A stretch of DNA of 64,000 bases from assembly GCF_902459565.1 (NCBI RefSeq), contig NZ_CABPSN010000004.1, forward strand, positions 372,001 to 436,000. Reading direction: 5' to 3'. Of this stretch, positions 19,946 to 29,500 are shown one piece after another. A program made the position numbers and the translations under genes. The notes under the pieces were generated by a model, which was not told the DNA's origin, did not search any database, and saw only the letters and a list, made by a program, of their open reading frames with translations. Source of the stretch: Pandoraea aquatica (GTDB lineage Bacteria; Pseudomonadota; Gammaproteobacteria; Burkholderiales; Burkholderiaceae). Every line of letters starts with the position of its first letter. Positions within the stretch are counted from its first letter, which is position 1.

Positions 19946-22900
19946 TCACTTGTCCCCCGCCGACGTGGCGTCCGGCGCTATCAACTTGTAGAGCGGCTTG
20001 TTGCCAACGTCGACGTTGGCGAGCTTCATCACGTCCAGCCGTTTGACCGAAAACTGCAATTCACCAGCCGTATCGAACGCGCCATACCGACGCGCGAGAT
20101 CGCCTCGGTGCATCAGATTCCGAAACACTGTGAACGCGTCGTCTATCGATGTGAAGCCGCAGATGCCAAACGTCGGGTCGTAGAAGTCGACGGCCGCTTC
20201 ATCGACCGATATCGACATGGCGTGGGCCCGGGTGCTTATCAGGTAGGTGGCATAACTCGGACCGTTCTCGATGACATCCTTCAGGCCGTCGATGGTAAAC
20301 AGCCCGAGCGGGGTTTCCGACGCCGTTGCGTCCACGTTGGAGTGCAGCTTGATCAGGACATTGCGTAAATCAAGCGCCTCTTTGGCTTGCGGCAACTTGA
20401 TGGCCCGTTGCACCAACTCGATGAACTGCGTTGTTCGCGCCTGCTGCTGGGCCACGGCCAGCGCACGCACGAGGGGAAGACAGAAGCCGGTGCGGCCGTC
20501 GGCGTTGCTGCTGATGTAGGCCGCTTGCGCCAGCGGGTGGAATTCGCCGCCGATCGCCTGAATTTCGCTGGCGATGAAGTTCGCATTTTTCGTGGCCAGT
20601 GCAGCGGCTTCGATCCGTTCGGCCTCGTCGATCCGGCGCGAGAGAATGCCGAGCAGCTTGGCGTCCTGATTCCCCGGGTCGATGAAATCCAGTTTGAGCA
20701 GGGCGGCCGGTCGGGCGTCCTTGGAGCGAAGCAGAGGGCTTTGCTCCGCCTCGCTTCTGCCCGCTTCGAAGGCCGACTTGTGCGCGGCCGATGCCGCGTT
20801 GCGCTGCGCCGTGAGTTTCGATCGATATTCGACATCCACGAACGCGCGGCTGACGTCCTCATGGAACACGGCGCGAGGGTCGACGCTGACCTCCGAAACG
20901 CCGGAGGTGCTGACTTCGTCGATGACCCAATCGTAATCGTCGCGCTGCGAGACCAGTGGGCCGACGAGTCGATCGTCGCCGGGATTTGTCATGCGCCATC
21001 CGCCACGCAACGGAAGATACTCGACGTTGAAATAGTGCTCGCCGGATTGCGCCACCATGCCACGCTCTCCCCGGTACAGATTCGGCATGAGCTGCTGGAG
21101 CCGTTGAAGGGGCAGGGCGTTCAGGAACGGCTCCAGGCGAACCCGCGACGCCAGCCCCGCGCTCATGAACCAACTGACCGGCATACCGGTCAGCCCAAAC
21201 ACCATCGCGTTCAAACCGGCGCGGCGGGTATCGGCTTCGCCGAATGCCGTAGCCGTGGCACCGAATCCGAAGCTGATGGTGGATAGTAAGAGTGTCCCGA
21301 GCGCCAGACCGGGCACAGGTGCCCCGGCGATCGTTGCGATACCCATCACAAAGTTGGCAGCCGCCAAGACGTTCAGCAACGGGGCGATGACGGAGAAGGG
21401 TTTGTCGTGCAGATGGTCCAGCGCTTCCTCCTCTGCACGTACTCGGAAAGCTTTCAGGTAAGCCGTAAAGGGATCGCCGTCGAACGAGACACGTGACACC
21501 GCGGGGCGCGCGGAGGCATTGGGTTTGGGCGACGTGATCGGCAACAAGCCTTTGCTTGCGGCGTCCCGGCGATCGGAGTTCCTGAACGAATCGACGAGAA
21601 GCGGGCGAGTCCTGGGGTCTCGGATCATTCGATTCACCCATCTGGCCAGCGCCTCGTCGTGGTCGAGCGCCACCAGTTGATCGGGCAGTATGCGCGGGGC
21701 ATACACGAGTAACCCGGGCTTCGAGGCATCCGAGAACACCTGAATGTCCGACTGTGCCGAGCCGACGTAGAGCCAGAACATGCGAATGTCGCTGCCCGGC
21801 GTCGTCGGTTGATTCATCGATTGCAGGCCCAGTGAGCGTTTGTTCGACAGGCCGGCGACCTTGCGCGCAATCTCGGCGGCCCACTCCGGAAGGCGTTTGC
21901 TCCGTGCCTGCAGAAACGTTTCGACAACGAAGGCGCCCTTGATCGAGGCATAGAGGTCTTTCGTGTGCTCTCGCCAGAAGATCGTGAACAAGTTCGACTG
22001 ATGACTGACGAACACTTCGACGTCGATGGCGCGCAGCAATCGTTCCGGCGTCAGCCCGGGAATCGTCAGTTCGCGCGCGCCCTCGGGGGCGCTATCTTTT
22101 GAAAATCGAAGGATGACATCCGCTTCGAGTGCATCGCTTGTCTCTCCGCTGGCCATATCGGCAAGGCGCTGCGTCAGCGAAGACGACTCAATCGGGTCAA
22201 GTACGTAATGGACCTGCGGCGGAATACCGGTGGCGTCGGTGCGGTTGCGATAGACATGGAGATACGTTGTCGACGGCGAAACGCTCTGACCGCTGAGATC
22301 GGTGATCAGCTCGGCCATATAGTCGTGTGCACCGCGATAGACGTCCGGCAGGGAGGCTGCAACCTCCATACGCACCTGACCCAGTTGGTCTAGCAACGAG
22401 ATGTCGTCGCGAGTGATATGCATGGTCTGCGCGTCGGCAAGCACGGGGGTGTCGAGCGTCGCATTCTTGACGCCAGCGCTTGAATCCCAGTCCATGGCAC
22501 CGGCAAACCACGCCGTCCACTCGGCGCTGCGGTCCGTCGCAAGTAGTCGGTGGCTGCTGTGCGAGAAATCTCTGCGCACGACCAGGAAGCTGGTCGTTCG
22601 TGCCGTCTCGATCAGATCGGCCTGCGTTTCGCCAATCGTCACGCGGCACCTGGAATCTCCGAGGCAGCCGGCCTGCACATGTAGCGGGAGGCGGATCGTC
22701 AGCTCGCAGTAAAGGTCTGATTCGACCCCTCGGGCGAGGTCGCGCTCAAGGCTTTCCTCCGAGGGATACTCCCTGAGCGGCACGGGGCTGCCTTGTACGA
22801 CAACAAGAATTCGCCCCGGGTTCTGTGTCATATGAACGGGATCTTCGGACACGGCGAACACCCCTGCGGGCCGATAGTAGCCAAACCCCGCGACGTCGAC

Positions 22901-24634
22901 GGTGATGGTCCGCCCTTTGATGTTGCCGAGAAACGTATTGTGCTCGGACGTGCGAAGCGCGGCGTCCGGCGCGAACGCCGCGATCTGGGCGAGGACGAGG
23001 CCGTCCGCGGATAGTCTTCCTGCGTTGTACTCGACGGCTGCGCAGGCTTCGAGCAAGGTCGATGTGCGCTGGTAGCGCGCATCCATCTCAGGTGCGTCGG
23101 GTTGTGGGTGCTCCAGCCGCTCCAGCGCGATAAACCATTGATGCTCGAAGGTGAGGGCGGCCTTGAGGAAACGCGTGACACTCATCGAAGGAAAGACATC
23201 CTCAGGCAAGTAGAAGTCGCCCTGCGTTTGATTGCGTGCGTAGATGCCGTATTCCGAATGCGTCTCCAGAATCTTGCGCTGCCCGGTTAGAAAGCGTACG
23301 CCGGCTTCGCTAAGCGTGAACGATTCGATCAGATCAGTGCGCGCATGCTTGCCTGAAGGAATGACGAGGTCGGAGACGTTGCGGGGATTCTTGAAGCGAT
23401 TCAGGAACAGGTGGTCGGGGTCGCCTTGTTTTGTCGTGTTGCCGATGGCGTCGACGAGCTCCGCCCGGACGAATCGATGCAGATCCAGCGTGGGCGCGAC
23501 GCCTTCGCGCGCGTCTTCCTGAATTCGGTCGACGCTGCGAAGCGCGTTGGCCAACTGGATCGCACGATGCACGGTCGGCGAATGATCGAGCGGTGTGAGC
23601 GTCGACGGAGCCGAGCGATGGCCGAGATGGCGGCGCGCATGACGGACCCGATGATGCGATGTGCGGTGCATCGCGCCAGTGTCCTGGCGGTCGTTCGTGT
23701 GATCTGCCGGCGCAGGCACGTCGGCCGCCACGACGGGAAAGCGAAGCGGATCATAACGGAGTATCCCGTCGGCGACGCTGCTGGCACCGTCACGAATCGC
23801 GAGCAGGCACGCGTCGATCGTCTGGCCGATAACGTCGCGAAACGACTCGCCTGACCCTGAGGACGATGGTGGGCGCGAAGGCGCCGGCATACAGCTCGCG
23901 CGCGCGATCTCGTGCACGGTCGGGGCAAGACTTGCATGCGCATACAGCAGACCGGTGAGTGTGCTCAACAGGCCGTGCTGGCGGAAGTTCAGCGCCGGTG
24001 CGTGACGTGTGGCGGTCTCGGCCAGCTCACGTGCCCGTCGCTCGTAATCGACTTCTGTGAGCGTTCCGCTGCTTCCGGAGCCGGCCAACATCAGCCAGCG
24101 AAACGTGTCAGAAAAGCGCTGGACCCAGCCTTTGGCCGGGGCGGGCGTGTCATGTTCGACGATCTCGGGTGTCGATGCGTATAACGCCAAACGTTCCATA
24201 GAGCGCCGCAAGTCGCGCAAGTGCGATGGCGAGGTGATCCGTTCGCAGAGTTCGTTGAGCGACTGGCCCGGGGGCTTCCGAGCGAGTGCATTTTCCCAGG
24301 ACGCGACGATGCCGTCCGCCAGTTCGGGCTCGGCATCGAGCACCTCGGCAAGGCGTTGGGCACCCGAGCCCCGAAATTCTGCGATCTCCGTGAGCGAAAC
24401 GCCGTTGAGAAAGAGACGCAGACTGGTCGCGAACTCCCGATGTTCGGTGCATAGCGGCATGAGGTCGTCGCGCCAGCGGTGCATGTCGCGACGCGTAGAG
24501 ATGTCGAACACGGCTTCCAGAGGCGGTGGGGAGGTATCGGCCGGTTTCGCCTGCGCGTCTGAAGGCTGCGCGCGATGATCGGCGACCGCCGATGCCGGTG
24601 CGAGGACGAGGGGGGCGGGCAGAGGTCGAATCAT
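19946..24634 (-). CDS. giant dermonecrotic-toxin-like protein with predicted C-terminal Cys-His-Asp protease/deamidase domain
   Basis: A 1562-aa protein, the second largest in the window. ATG at 24634 (MIRPLPAPLVLAPASA) was chosen; the frame stays open for 74 more codons, but that stretch is Arg/Ser/Cys-rich and looks non-coding. Seen: a helical N-terminal half; two or three hydrophobic stretches (about 1080-1130 and 1140-1160) that could insert into membranes; and a C-terminal domain from about 1340. That domain holds C1385 (GRTGFCLPLVRAL), H1471 (TRAHAMSIS) and D1486 (VDFYDPTFG). The H-to-D distance of 15 equals that of Pasteurella multocida toxin C3 (H1205/D1220) and Salmonella SseI (H216/D231), both papain-fold Cys enzymes that modify host proteins. 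The C-to-H distance (86) is about twice as long, so a loop insertion or a wrong Cys must be considered. Size and layout resemble the large dermonecrotic-toxin/DUF6543-type proteins of Pseudomonas (family memory, not searched). No signal peptide and no adjacent secretion or immunity gene are seen. Confidence 0.75.
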   Translation of the reverse strand: MIRPLPAPLVLAPASAVADHRAQPSDAQAKPADTSPPPLEAVFDISTRRDMHRWRDDLMPLCTEHREFATSLRLFLNGVSLTEIAEFRGSGAQRLAEVLDAEPELADGIVASWENALARKPPGQSLNELCERITSPSHLRDLRRSMERLALYASTPEIVEHDTPAPAKGWVQRFSDTFRWLMLAGSGSSGTLTEVDYERRARELAETATRHAPALNFRQHGLLSTLTGLLYAHASLAPTVHEIARASCMPAPSRPPSSSGSGESFRDVIGQTIDACLLAIRDGASSVADGILRYDPLRFPVVAADVPAPADHTNDRQDTGAMHRTSHHRVRHARRHLGHRSAPSTLTPLDHSPTVHRAIQLANALRSVDRIQEDAREGVAPTLDLHRFVRAELVDAIGNTTKQGDPDHLFLNRFKNPRNVSDLVIPSGKHARTDLIESFTLSEAGVRFLTGQRKILETHSEYGIYARNQTQGDFYLPEDVFPSMSVTRFLKAALTFEHQWFIALERLEHPQPDAPEMDARYQRTSTLLEACAAVEYNAGRLSADGLVLAQIAAFAPDAALRTSEHNTFLGNIKGRTITVDVAGFGYYRPAGVFAVSEDPVHMTQNPGRILVVVQGSPVPLREYPSEESLERDLARGVESDLYCELTIRLPLHVQAGCLGDSRCRVTIGETQADLIETARTTSFLVVRRDFSHSSHRLLATDRSAEWTAWFAGAMDWDSSAGVKNATLDTPVLADAQTMHITRDDISLLDQLGQVRMEVAASLPDVYRGAHDYMAELITDLSGQSVSPSTTYLHVYRNRTDATGIPPQVHYVLDPIESSSLTQRLADMASGETSDALEADVILRFSKDSAPEGARELTIPGLTPERLLRAIDVEVFVSHQSNLFTIFWREHTKDLYASIKGAFVVETFLQARSKRLPEWAAEIARKVAGLSNKRSLGLQSMNQPTTPGSDIRMFWLYVGSAQSDIQVFSDASKPGLLVYAPRILPDQLVALDHDEALARWVNRMIRDPRTRPLLVDSFRNSDRRDAASKGLLPITSPKPNASARPAVSRVSFDGDPFTAYLKAFRVRAEEEALDHLHDKPFSVIAPLLNVLAAANFVMGIATIAGAPVPGLALGTLLLSTISFGFGATATAFGEADTRRAGLNAMVFGLTGMPVSWFMSAGLASRVRLEPFLNALPLQRLQQLMPNLYRGERGMVAQSGEHYFNVEYLPLRGGWRMTNPGDDRLVGPLVSQRDDYDWVIDEVSTSGVSEVSVDPRAVFHEDVSRAFVDVEYRSKLTAQRNAASAAHKSAFEAGRSEAEQSPLLRSKDARPAALLKLDFIDPGNQDAKLLGILSRRIDEAERIEAAALATKNANFIASEIQAIGGEFHPLAQAAYISSNADGRTGFCLPLVRALAVAQQQARTTQFIELVQRAIKLPQAKEALDLRNVLIKLHSNVDATASETPLGLFTIDGLKDVIENGPSYATYLISTRAHAMSISVDEAAVDFYDPTFGICGFTSIDDAFTVFRNLMHRGDLARRYGAFDTAGELQFSVKRLDVMKLANVDVGNKPLYKLIAPDATSAGDK

Positions 24635-24971
24635 TCGAAGGCGACTCCGGTCGGTACTGCGGGGCGCGCAGCAGGGATACGATGACGTGGCGCAGAGAGC
24701 ACTGCATGACGAGCCAACCCGCGCGACATGGACTTCGGTAGGCATGATGGTCGGGCGTGTTGCGGGGGGACTTCCAGATATCGCCTGTGCACTGGCCGAT
24801 CCATTGCCGGGCGTGGGGCGCTTATCGCAGTGCGGGCGCAACGTCGTGGCCGTCATGCATAATGACCTTCATCGGCCGTCTCGCTAGGGTTCAGACGTCA
24901 GGCGACGACAGCACATTGCGCGCGCTGCATCGCTGCACGCGTCTCGATCACTCGCAAAACGGGAGGTTGGC
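24635..24971. other. divergent intergenic region between the toxin-like gene and maoC
   Basis: About 340 bases that must hold the promoters of both the leftward toxin gene and the rightward hydratase gene. Apart from GGGAGG at 24961-24966, the ribosome site of the hydratase gene, I see no convincing promoter pair, repeat or RNA. Confidence 0.5.
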
Positions 24972-25427
24972 ATGGCAACGCTTGAGTACTACTTCGAGGA
25001 CTTCGCGGTTGGCGATACGTTCGACCTTGGCGAATACACCTTCACTGCGGACGAGATCGTCCATTTCGCCAGGCAGTTCGATCCGCAGCCGTTCCACGTC
25101 GACGAAGCGGCAGGACGCGAATCGCACTTCGGCGGGTTGGTCGCGAGCGGCTGGCATACGTGCAGCATCATGATGCGCATGAACGTCGACAAGCTACTCT
25201 CGCGCTCGGCCAGCATGGGCTCGCCGGGGGTGGAGCAGATCGAATGGCTCAAGCCAGTGCGGCCCGGCGACACGGTGACGGTCACGAGCAGCACGCTCGA
25301 AGTGCGCGCGTCCAAGAGCCGCCCGGATCGCGGCATCGTGCGTCAGCTTTGGACAGCAACGAATCAGCACGGTGAGGAAGTGTGCCGCTTTCGGGGGACG
25401 GGGTTGTATCTGAAGCGCACGGCCTGA
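24972..25427 (+). CDS. MaoC-like (R)-hydratase, hot-dog fold
   Basis: A 151-aa single hot-dog-fold protein. The hydratase-2 signature is recognisable: D37 and H42 in ARQFDPQPFHVDE, followed by HFGGLVASGWHT. Such enzymes hydrate trans-2-enoyl-CoA to (R)-3-hydroxyacyl-CoA, or act on related branched acyl-CoA substrates in the cytosol. The canonical NPxH is replaced by DPQPFH, a common variant in MaoC-like dehydratases. GGGAGG is placed well for the ATG. It appears to be a single-gene unit ending before a strong hairpin at 25512. Confidence 0.9.
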   Translation: MATLEYYFEDFAVGDTFDLGEYTFTADEIVHFARQFDPQPFHVDEAAGRESHFGGLVASGWHTCSIMMRMNVDKLLSRSASMGSPGVEQIEWLKPVRPGDTVTVTSSTLEVRASKSRPDRGIVRQLWTATNQHGEEVCRFRGTGLYLKRTA

Positions 25428-25511
25428 GCGATACGCAGCTAGCCAGCGGCTACTGGGCGCTGCATTGCGCATCGGCCCGGGTTTCGATAACTGATCCCTT
25501 AAGTTTCACGC

Positions 25512-25549
25512 GGGGCAACTGTCAACGTTGACAGTTGCCCCTTTGTTTT
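25512..25549 (+). terminator. 30-base perfect palindrome plus T-rich tail
   Basis: GGGGCAACTGTCAAC (25512-25526) is followed immediately by its exact reverse complement (25527-25541), then TTTGTTTT. It is about 85 bases after the maoC stop and 53 bases before the next gene. It reads as a terminator, but a perfect spacer-less palindrome of 30 bases could also be an operator. Confidence 0.7.
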
Positions 25550-25594
25550 GCGCGCCTACTATTCATGCGATGACATCGCCGTTCGGGAGTCGCC

Positions 25595-26575
25595 ATGAAT
25601 AAGCAAAGCCCGGGAAGCACTGCAACGGTTATCCAGACGTTTCTGGTCGACGTGTTCTCCCCCGACATGCGCCTTTACAACAATGGGTTATGTCAGGTCA
25701 TGTTGCTGGTCGAGATCGTTGCCGACATGCAGTTATCGCCATCCGAGATCGCTACCTTGCGAATCGTTGACGGCATCACCAAGCTGGAAATCCCCATGGT
25801 CGACTCATCGTTGCCAGTGCCCGCCCGCACGTGGGGGGCTTCGAAGGAAAGAAATCTCTACGATTTCCACCCGGGAACGAGAAAAGCCGCGCGCGATTCA
25901 TCGAGGGCGGGCGAGTTTTTTCAGTTCTATGTGCAGACGGCAGACCAGAGCAACGCGCGCAAGCGGCTTGCGGCGTCCATCGAGCTGGACAGCGGCTTGA
26001 AAGTCTACTCGACAGACGTCAGCGGCTCCGACTCCTACGTCGAAGTGCTCGCCGTAGAGGCCAGCCCACAGCCGATTTCCGCATGGGAGACGCAATGGAA
26101 CGATTCGATGAAGTTCGACGTCGCCGATGGCAAATCGGTCACCGTGTACTTCCTCGGATTGACGGTGAACGGCGCGAGTCGTGAGATTCGGGACATTCAG
26201 GTCGGCGAAGACGGATATGCCAGTGCCTTCCGATGGCTTGCTGTCAGCGCGAAGACCGGAGCCTTTTGCGGGTTTGCTGCCCCGCCGACCGACGATCAGC
26301 GGGTCCAGTCGTTCACCTACTCCCAGCCCCAGTTCATCGGCACCTACCGTCTTGACAATAACGAGTCGCCACGCACCGGCTGCGCCGCAGTGGCGTTCAT
26401 CCACGACTTAAAGCTGGGTAACTACCAGAGCGCCGCGAACGGCCCGCACATCACCTATCAAATGCGTGATCAGTACGGCACCTTGAGCCGGGTGAGATTG
26501 AGCATCACCGAAAAGTGCGACGAAATGCAGCTCAGTTTGGCAGCCGATGACGGTTCGTCGTTGGATGGCCAATAG
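25595..26575 (+). CDS. unknown protein encoded directly upstream of the Rhs gene
   Basis: A 326-aa protein of no recognised domain. It has no signal peptide or membrane segment and looks beta-rich, with many alternating hydrophobic/polar stretches and aromatic residues. The N-terminus (about residues 13-35, FLVDVFSPDMRLYNNGLCQV) looks conserved in style. I believe similar proteins accompany Rhs/TccC-type genes in pseudomonads, but this is recollection. The stop is 18 bases before the Rhs start, so the two are one operon. A chaperone, adaptor or receptor-binding partner of the Rhs protein is possible; nothing in the sequence decides between them. Confidence 0.8.
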   Translation: MNKQSPGSTATVIQTFLVDVFSPDMRLYNNGLCQVMLLVEIVADMQLSPSEIATLRIVDGITKLEIPMVDSSLPVPARTWGASKERNLYDFHPGTRKAARDSSRAGEFFQFYVQTADQSNARKRLAASIELDSGLKVYSTDVSGSDSYVEVLAVEASPQPISAWETQWNDSMKFDVADGKSVTVYFLGLTVNGASREIRDIQVGEDGYASAFRWLAVSAKTGAFCGFAAPPTDDQRVQSFTYSQPQFIGTYRLDNNESPRTGCAAVAFIHDLKLGNYQSAANGPHITYQMRDQYGTLSRVRLSITEKCDEMQLSLAADDGSSLDGQ

Positions 26576-26593
26576 CCTGACGCAGGAGGGGCT

Positions 26594-29500
26594 ATGTCCG
26601 AAAACCCGCATCAACGCTCGCAAGCCGACAGCAGTGCGCTGTATTCGGGGGCGCAGAGTTTTCTGAGCTTTCTGGAAAAAGGCGTCGATCCGCGCACTGG
26701 CACCTATTCCATCCGGATCGCCATGCCCGAGATTGCGATCAACGCCATGTCGGGGCCCGATGTTGCGCTGTCGCTGTCGTTCAATCCGATGCAGAACGTG
26801 GATCTCGGTGTCGGACGCGGCTGGTCGTGGGGCACTTCGCAGTTCTCGCCGTTGGGCAAGCGGTTGATCCTGTCTAGCGGGGAAACGCATCTTGCACTGC
26901 TCACCGAAACCGGCATTGAGTTACCGGACAGGAAGCTGTCGACCTTCAAGGTGGAGCGACTCGAGAACGCGTTGCTCATCACGTACCGTTCCGGACGCCG
27001 CGAGCGACTGGTGCGCTTCAATCTGAACGACCCGCTTTCGCCTTACGTTCCAGAGGAAATCACATCGCCTCAGGGACACGCCATGCGTCTCACCTGGACC
27101 CCGTTCGAAGGTAAGCCAGCGCTGAGCACGATCACGGATCATGACGGACGTGAGTTGCTTCGGGTGACACGTACTGATCTGGCGGCCACGATTTCAGTGG
27201 CGACGTCGGAAGGGAACATGGCCGCGTTCTCACTCAATCTGTCTGGCGATCTTGTGTCGTCGATTGCCTTGCCCGTCACGGAGAACGCGGCATGGCAATT
27301 GCGCTATGCGCCCTATACCGACGCCAATCTGGCATTCCTCACAGAAGTGAAGTCTCCCACTGGAAGCGTCGAGAGCATCGTCTACAAGGAGGCGGGGCAC
27401 GCCATGCCGCTGCGTGCTACGGATCCTCCCGGTGAGCCGGCACGTGTGCCGTACGTCGAGCGTTACGTCATGGACCCGGGGGGCGGGCAGCCGAGGCGCA
27501 TCTCGACGTATTCGTATTCGACGCGCAACTATTTCGGATTCGAGGCCGGCGTGCATTGGGAGGACAGTACCGATGCGCTGTACAAGGTGCTGACCGACTA
27601 CCGGTATGACTGCACCGAGTCGCAGCTCGATGCCGACGGCAACCCGTTGATCACGATCTACCGCCAATACGATCGGTTCCACGCGTTGCGTATCGAGCGC
27701 AGGAAGCAGGGGGATTGCGAAGAGGAAACGCTGGACGACTTTCATGACGAGCCCGGGAAGTCGTGGTACGAACAGAGTCCAATCGTCGAGCTGGTGTCCC
27801 GGCACAGGGTGCGATACACGCGCGCCGGCGTGTCGCGGGAAGTCGTCAGTACCTATCGCTATGACGAGTGGGGTAACGAGGTCGAGTCCATCGGTCCCGA
27901 CGGCATTGCCGAGAGAACGACATACTACGATCCCGCCGGTGAACCGGGGTGTCCGCCGGATCCGATATGGCTGACGCCTCGCAAGGAAAGGACCGTCACC
28001 CGGGAGCCCGCCGAACCCGACGAGCGCGTGGTGCCGACGACCGTCACATACATCTACGGCCTGATGTCGTCGATTGATCCGACAGCGCCGCAGTTTCTCC
28101 ACTGCACCGAGCAGCGGCAAAGCACCGCCGACGGCGACTTTGCCACGATCACCTTCGATTACGAGGACAATCTGCAATCGCCGCTGTTGCATGGGCGACT
28201 TCGCGGGAAAACTGAAACCGTGAACGGACTGACCACGATGACCCAATTTGCCTACGACGTCGTGGGCAACGAACTGATTATCGATGAGTCGGCGCATACG
28301 GATTTCGATGACACGGCAACCCATGCGACGGTGCACCGGTCGGTGTTCAGCGGACTGGAGCTTCGGCGCGAGAACGCCGATGAGCAGGTAACGTATCAGC
28401 ACGATGCGATGGGCCGCGTCACGCGAGAGACCGCGCTGCCTGTCAACGGCGATCAGGTATACGAGGCGTGGGTCGAACACAGCTACGCGTTTCCGGCGCA
28501 AGCGGGCGGCACCGTCTCGCACGCCACGCGCAACGCATCGGGGGTCGTCATCACGCAGCACTTCGACGGTACCGGGCTTCTGGTGCGAGAAACGAAGTTG
28601 TCGCCGGAGATGGACGGTCAGACCCATCACGATGTGCGACTTGTCACGTATGACGAATTCGGCCGTGCTGTGCGGGAAATCCAGCGAGACGTCGTCGACG
28701 GCGAAGTCATCGCAAACACGCTGAATTTCTTTTTCGACGACTGGGGGCAACGCAACAGGGTGGTGCGATCCGATGGCGTCACCGAGCACGTCGACTTCAA
28801 TCCTGTCTCGCTGATGGAGACAAGCTGGGTGTCTGCGGGAAGCGTGGTTTCCGGCGAGCAGGTTCGTCTGAGTAACCGTTTTGACGAAATTGAGCGGGAA
28901 GAGCGTTTCCTGATCGACGGGACGCTTGTGAGCCGCGCCAGCATGACCTATGACGGCATGGGGCGGCAAACGAGTGTGACCGAACTGGGGACCGGGACGA
29001 CCCGATACGCCTACGACTTCGCGGATCGCCTCGTCAGCGAGACCCTTCCCGATGACACTGTGGTCACGTATGACTACGTACCGCACTCATTGACGGACGC
29101 ACTCACGGCGGTTCACGTCGATGACATCTCCGTCGGGCAGCGGGAGTTCGATGGCTTGTTGCGCGTCGTGAGTCAGACTGTCGGCGCGCAACGATCGACC
29201 TGGGCATTCGACGGCGATCGCAGCCATCCGCGAGAAGAGCGCACGCCAACGGGCGACGTCCTCGGCTACGAAGTCAATCCTTCGCTGACGACGCGAATGA
29301 AAAGGCGGACTGCCGGCCCGCTGGAGATGTCGTACGAATACGAGCCGCAATCCGGGTTGTTGCTCAGGGCATCCAGTCAGGGACCCGGCCAGACGCCTAT
29401 CGATTACGCGTGCGAGCGCGATAGCGTCGGCAATCTGTTGAAGGAAACCTGGACGGACGCGGAGTCGTCGCACTCGGCAGAGCATGTGTGGACGCTGATG

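Noticed and set aside
24637..24856. 74 extra N-terminal residues for the toxin-like protein
   Set aside because: Composition (Ser/Arg/Cys-rich, no helix pattern) fits non-coding DNA; ATG 24634 starts a Pro/Ala-rich but ordered sequence.
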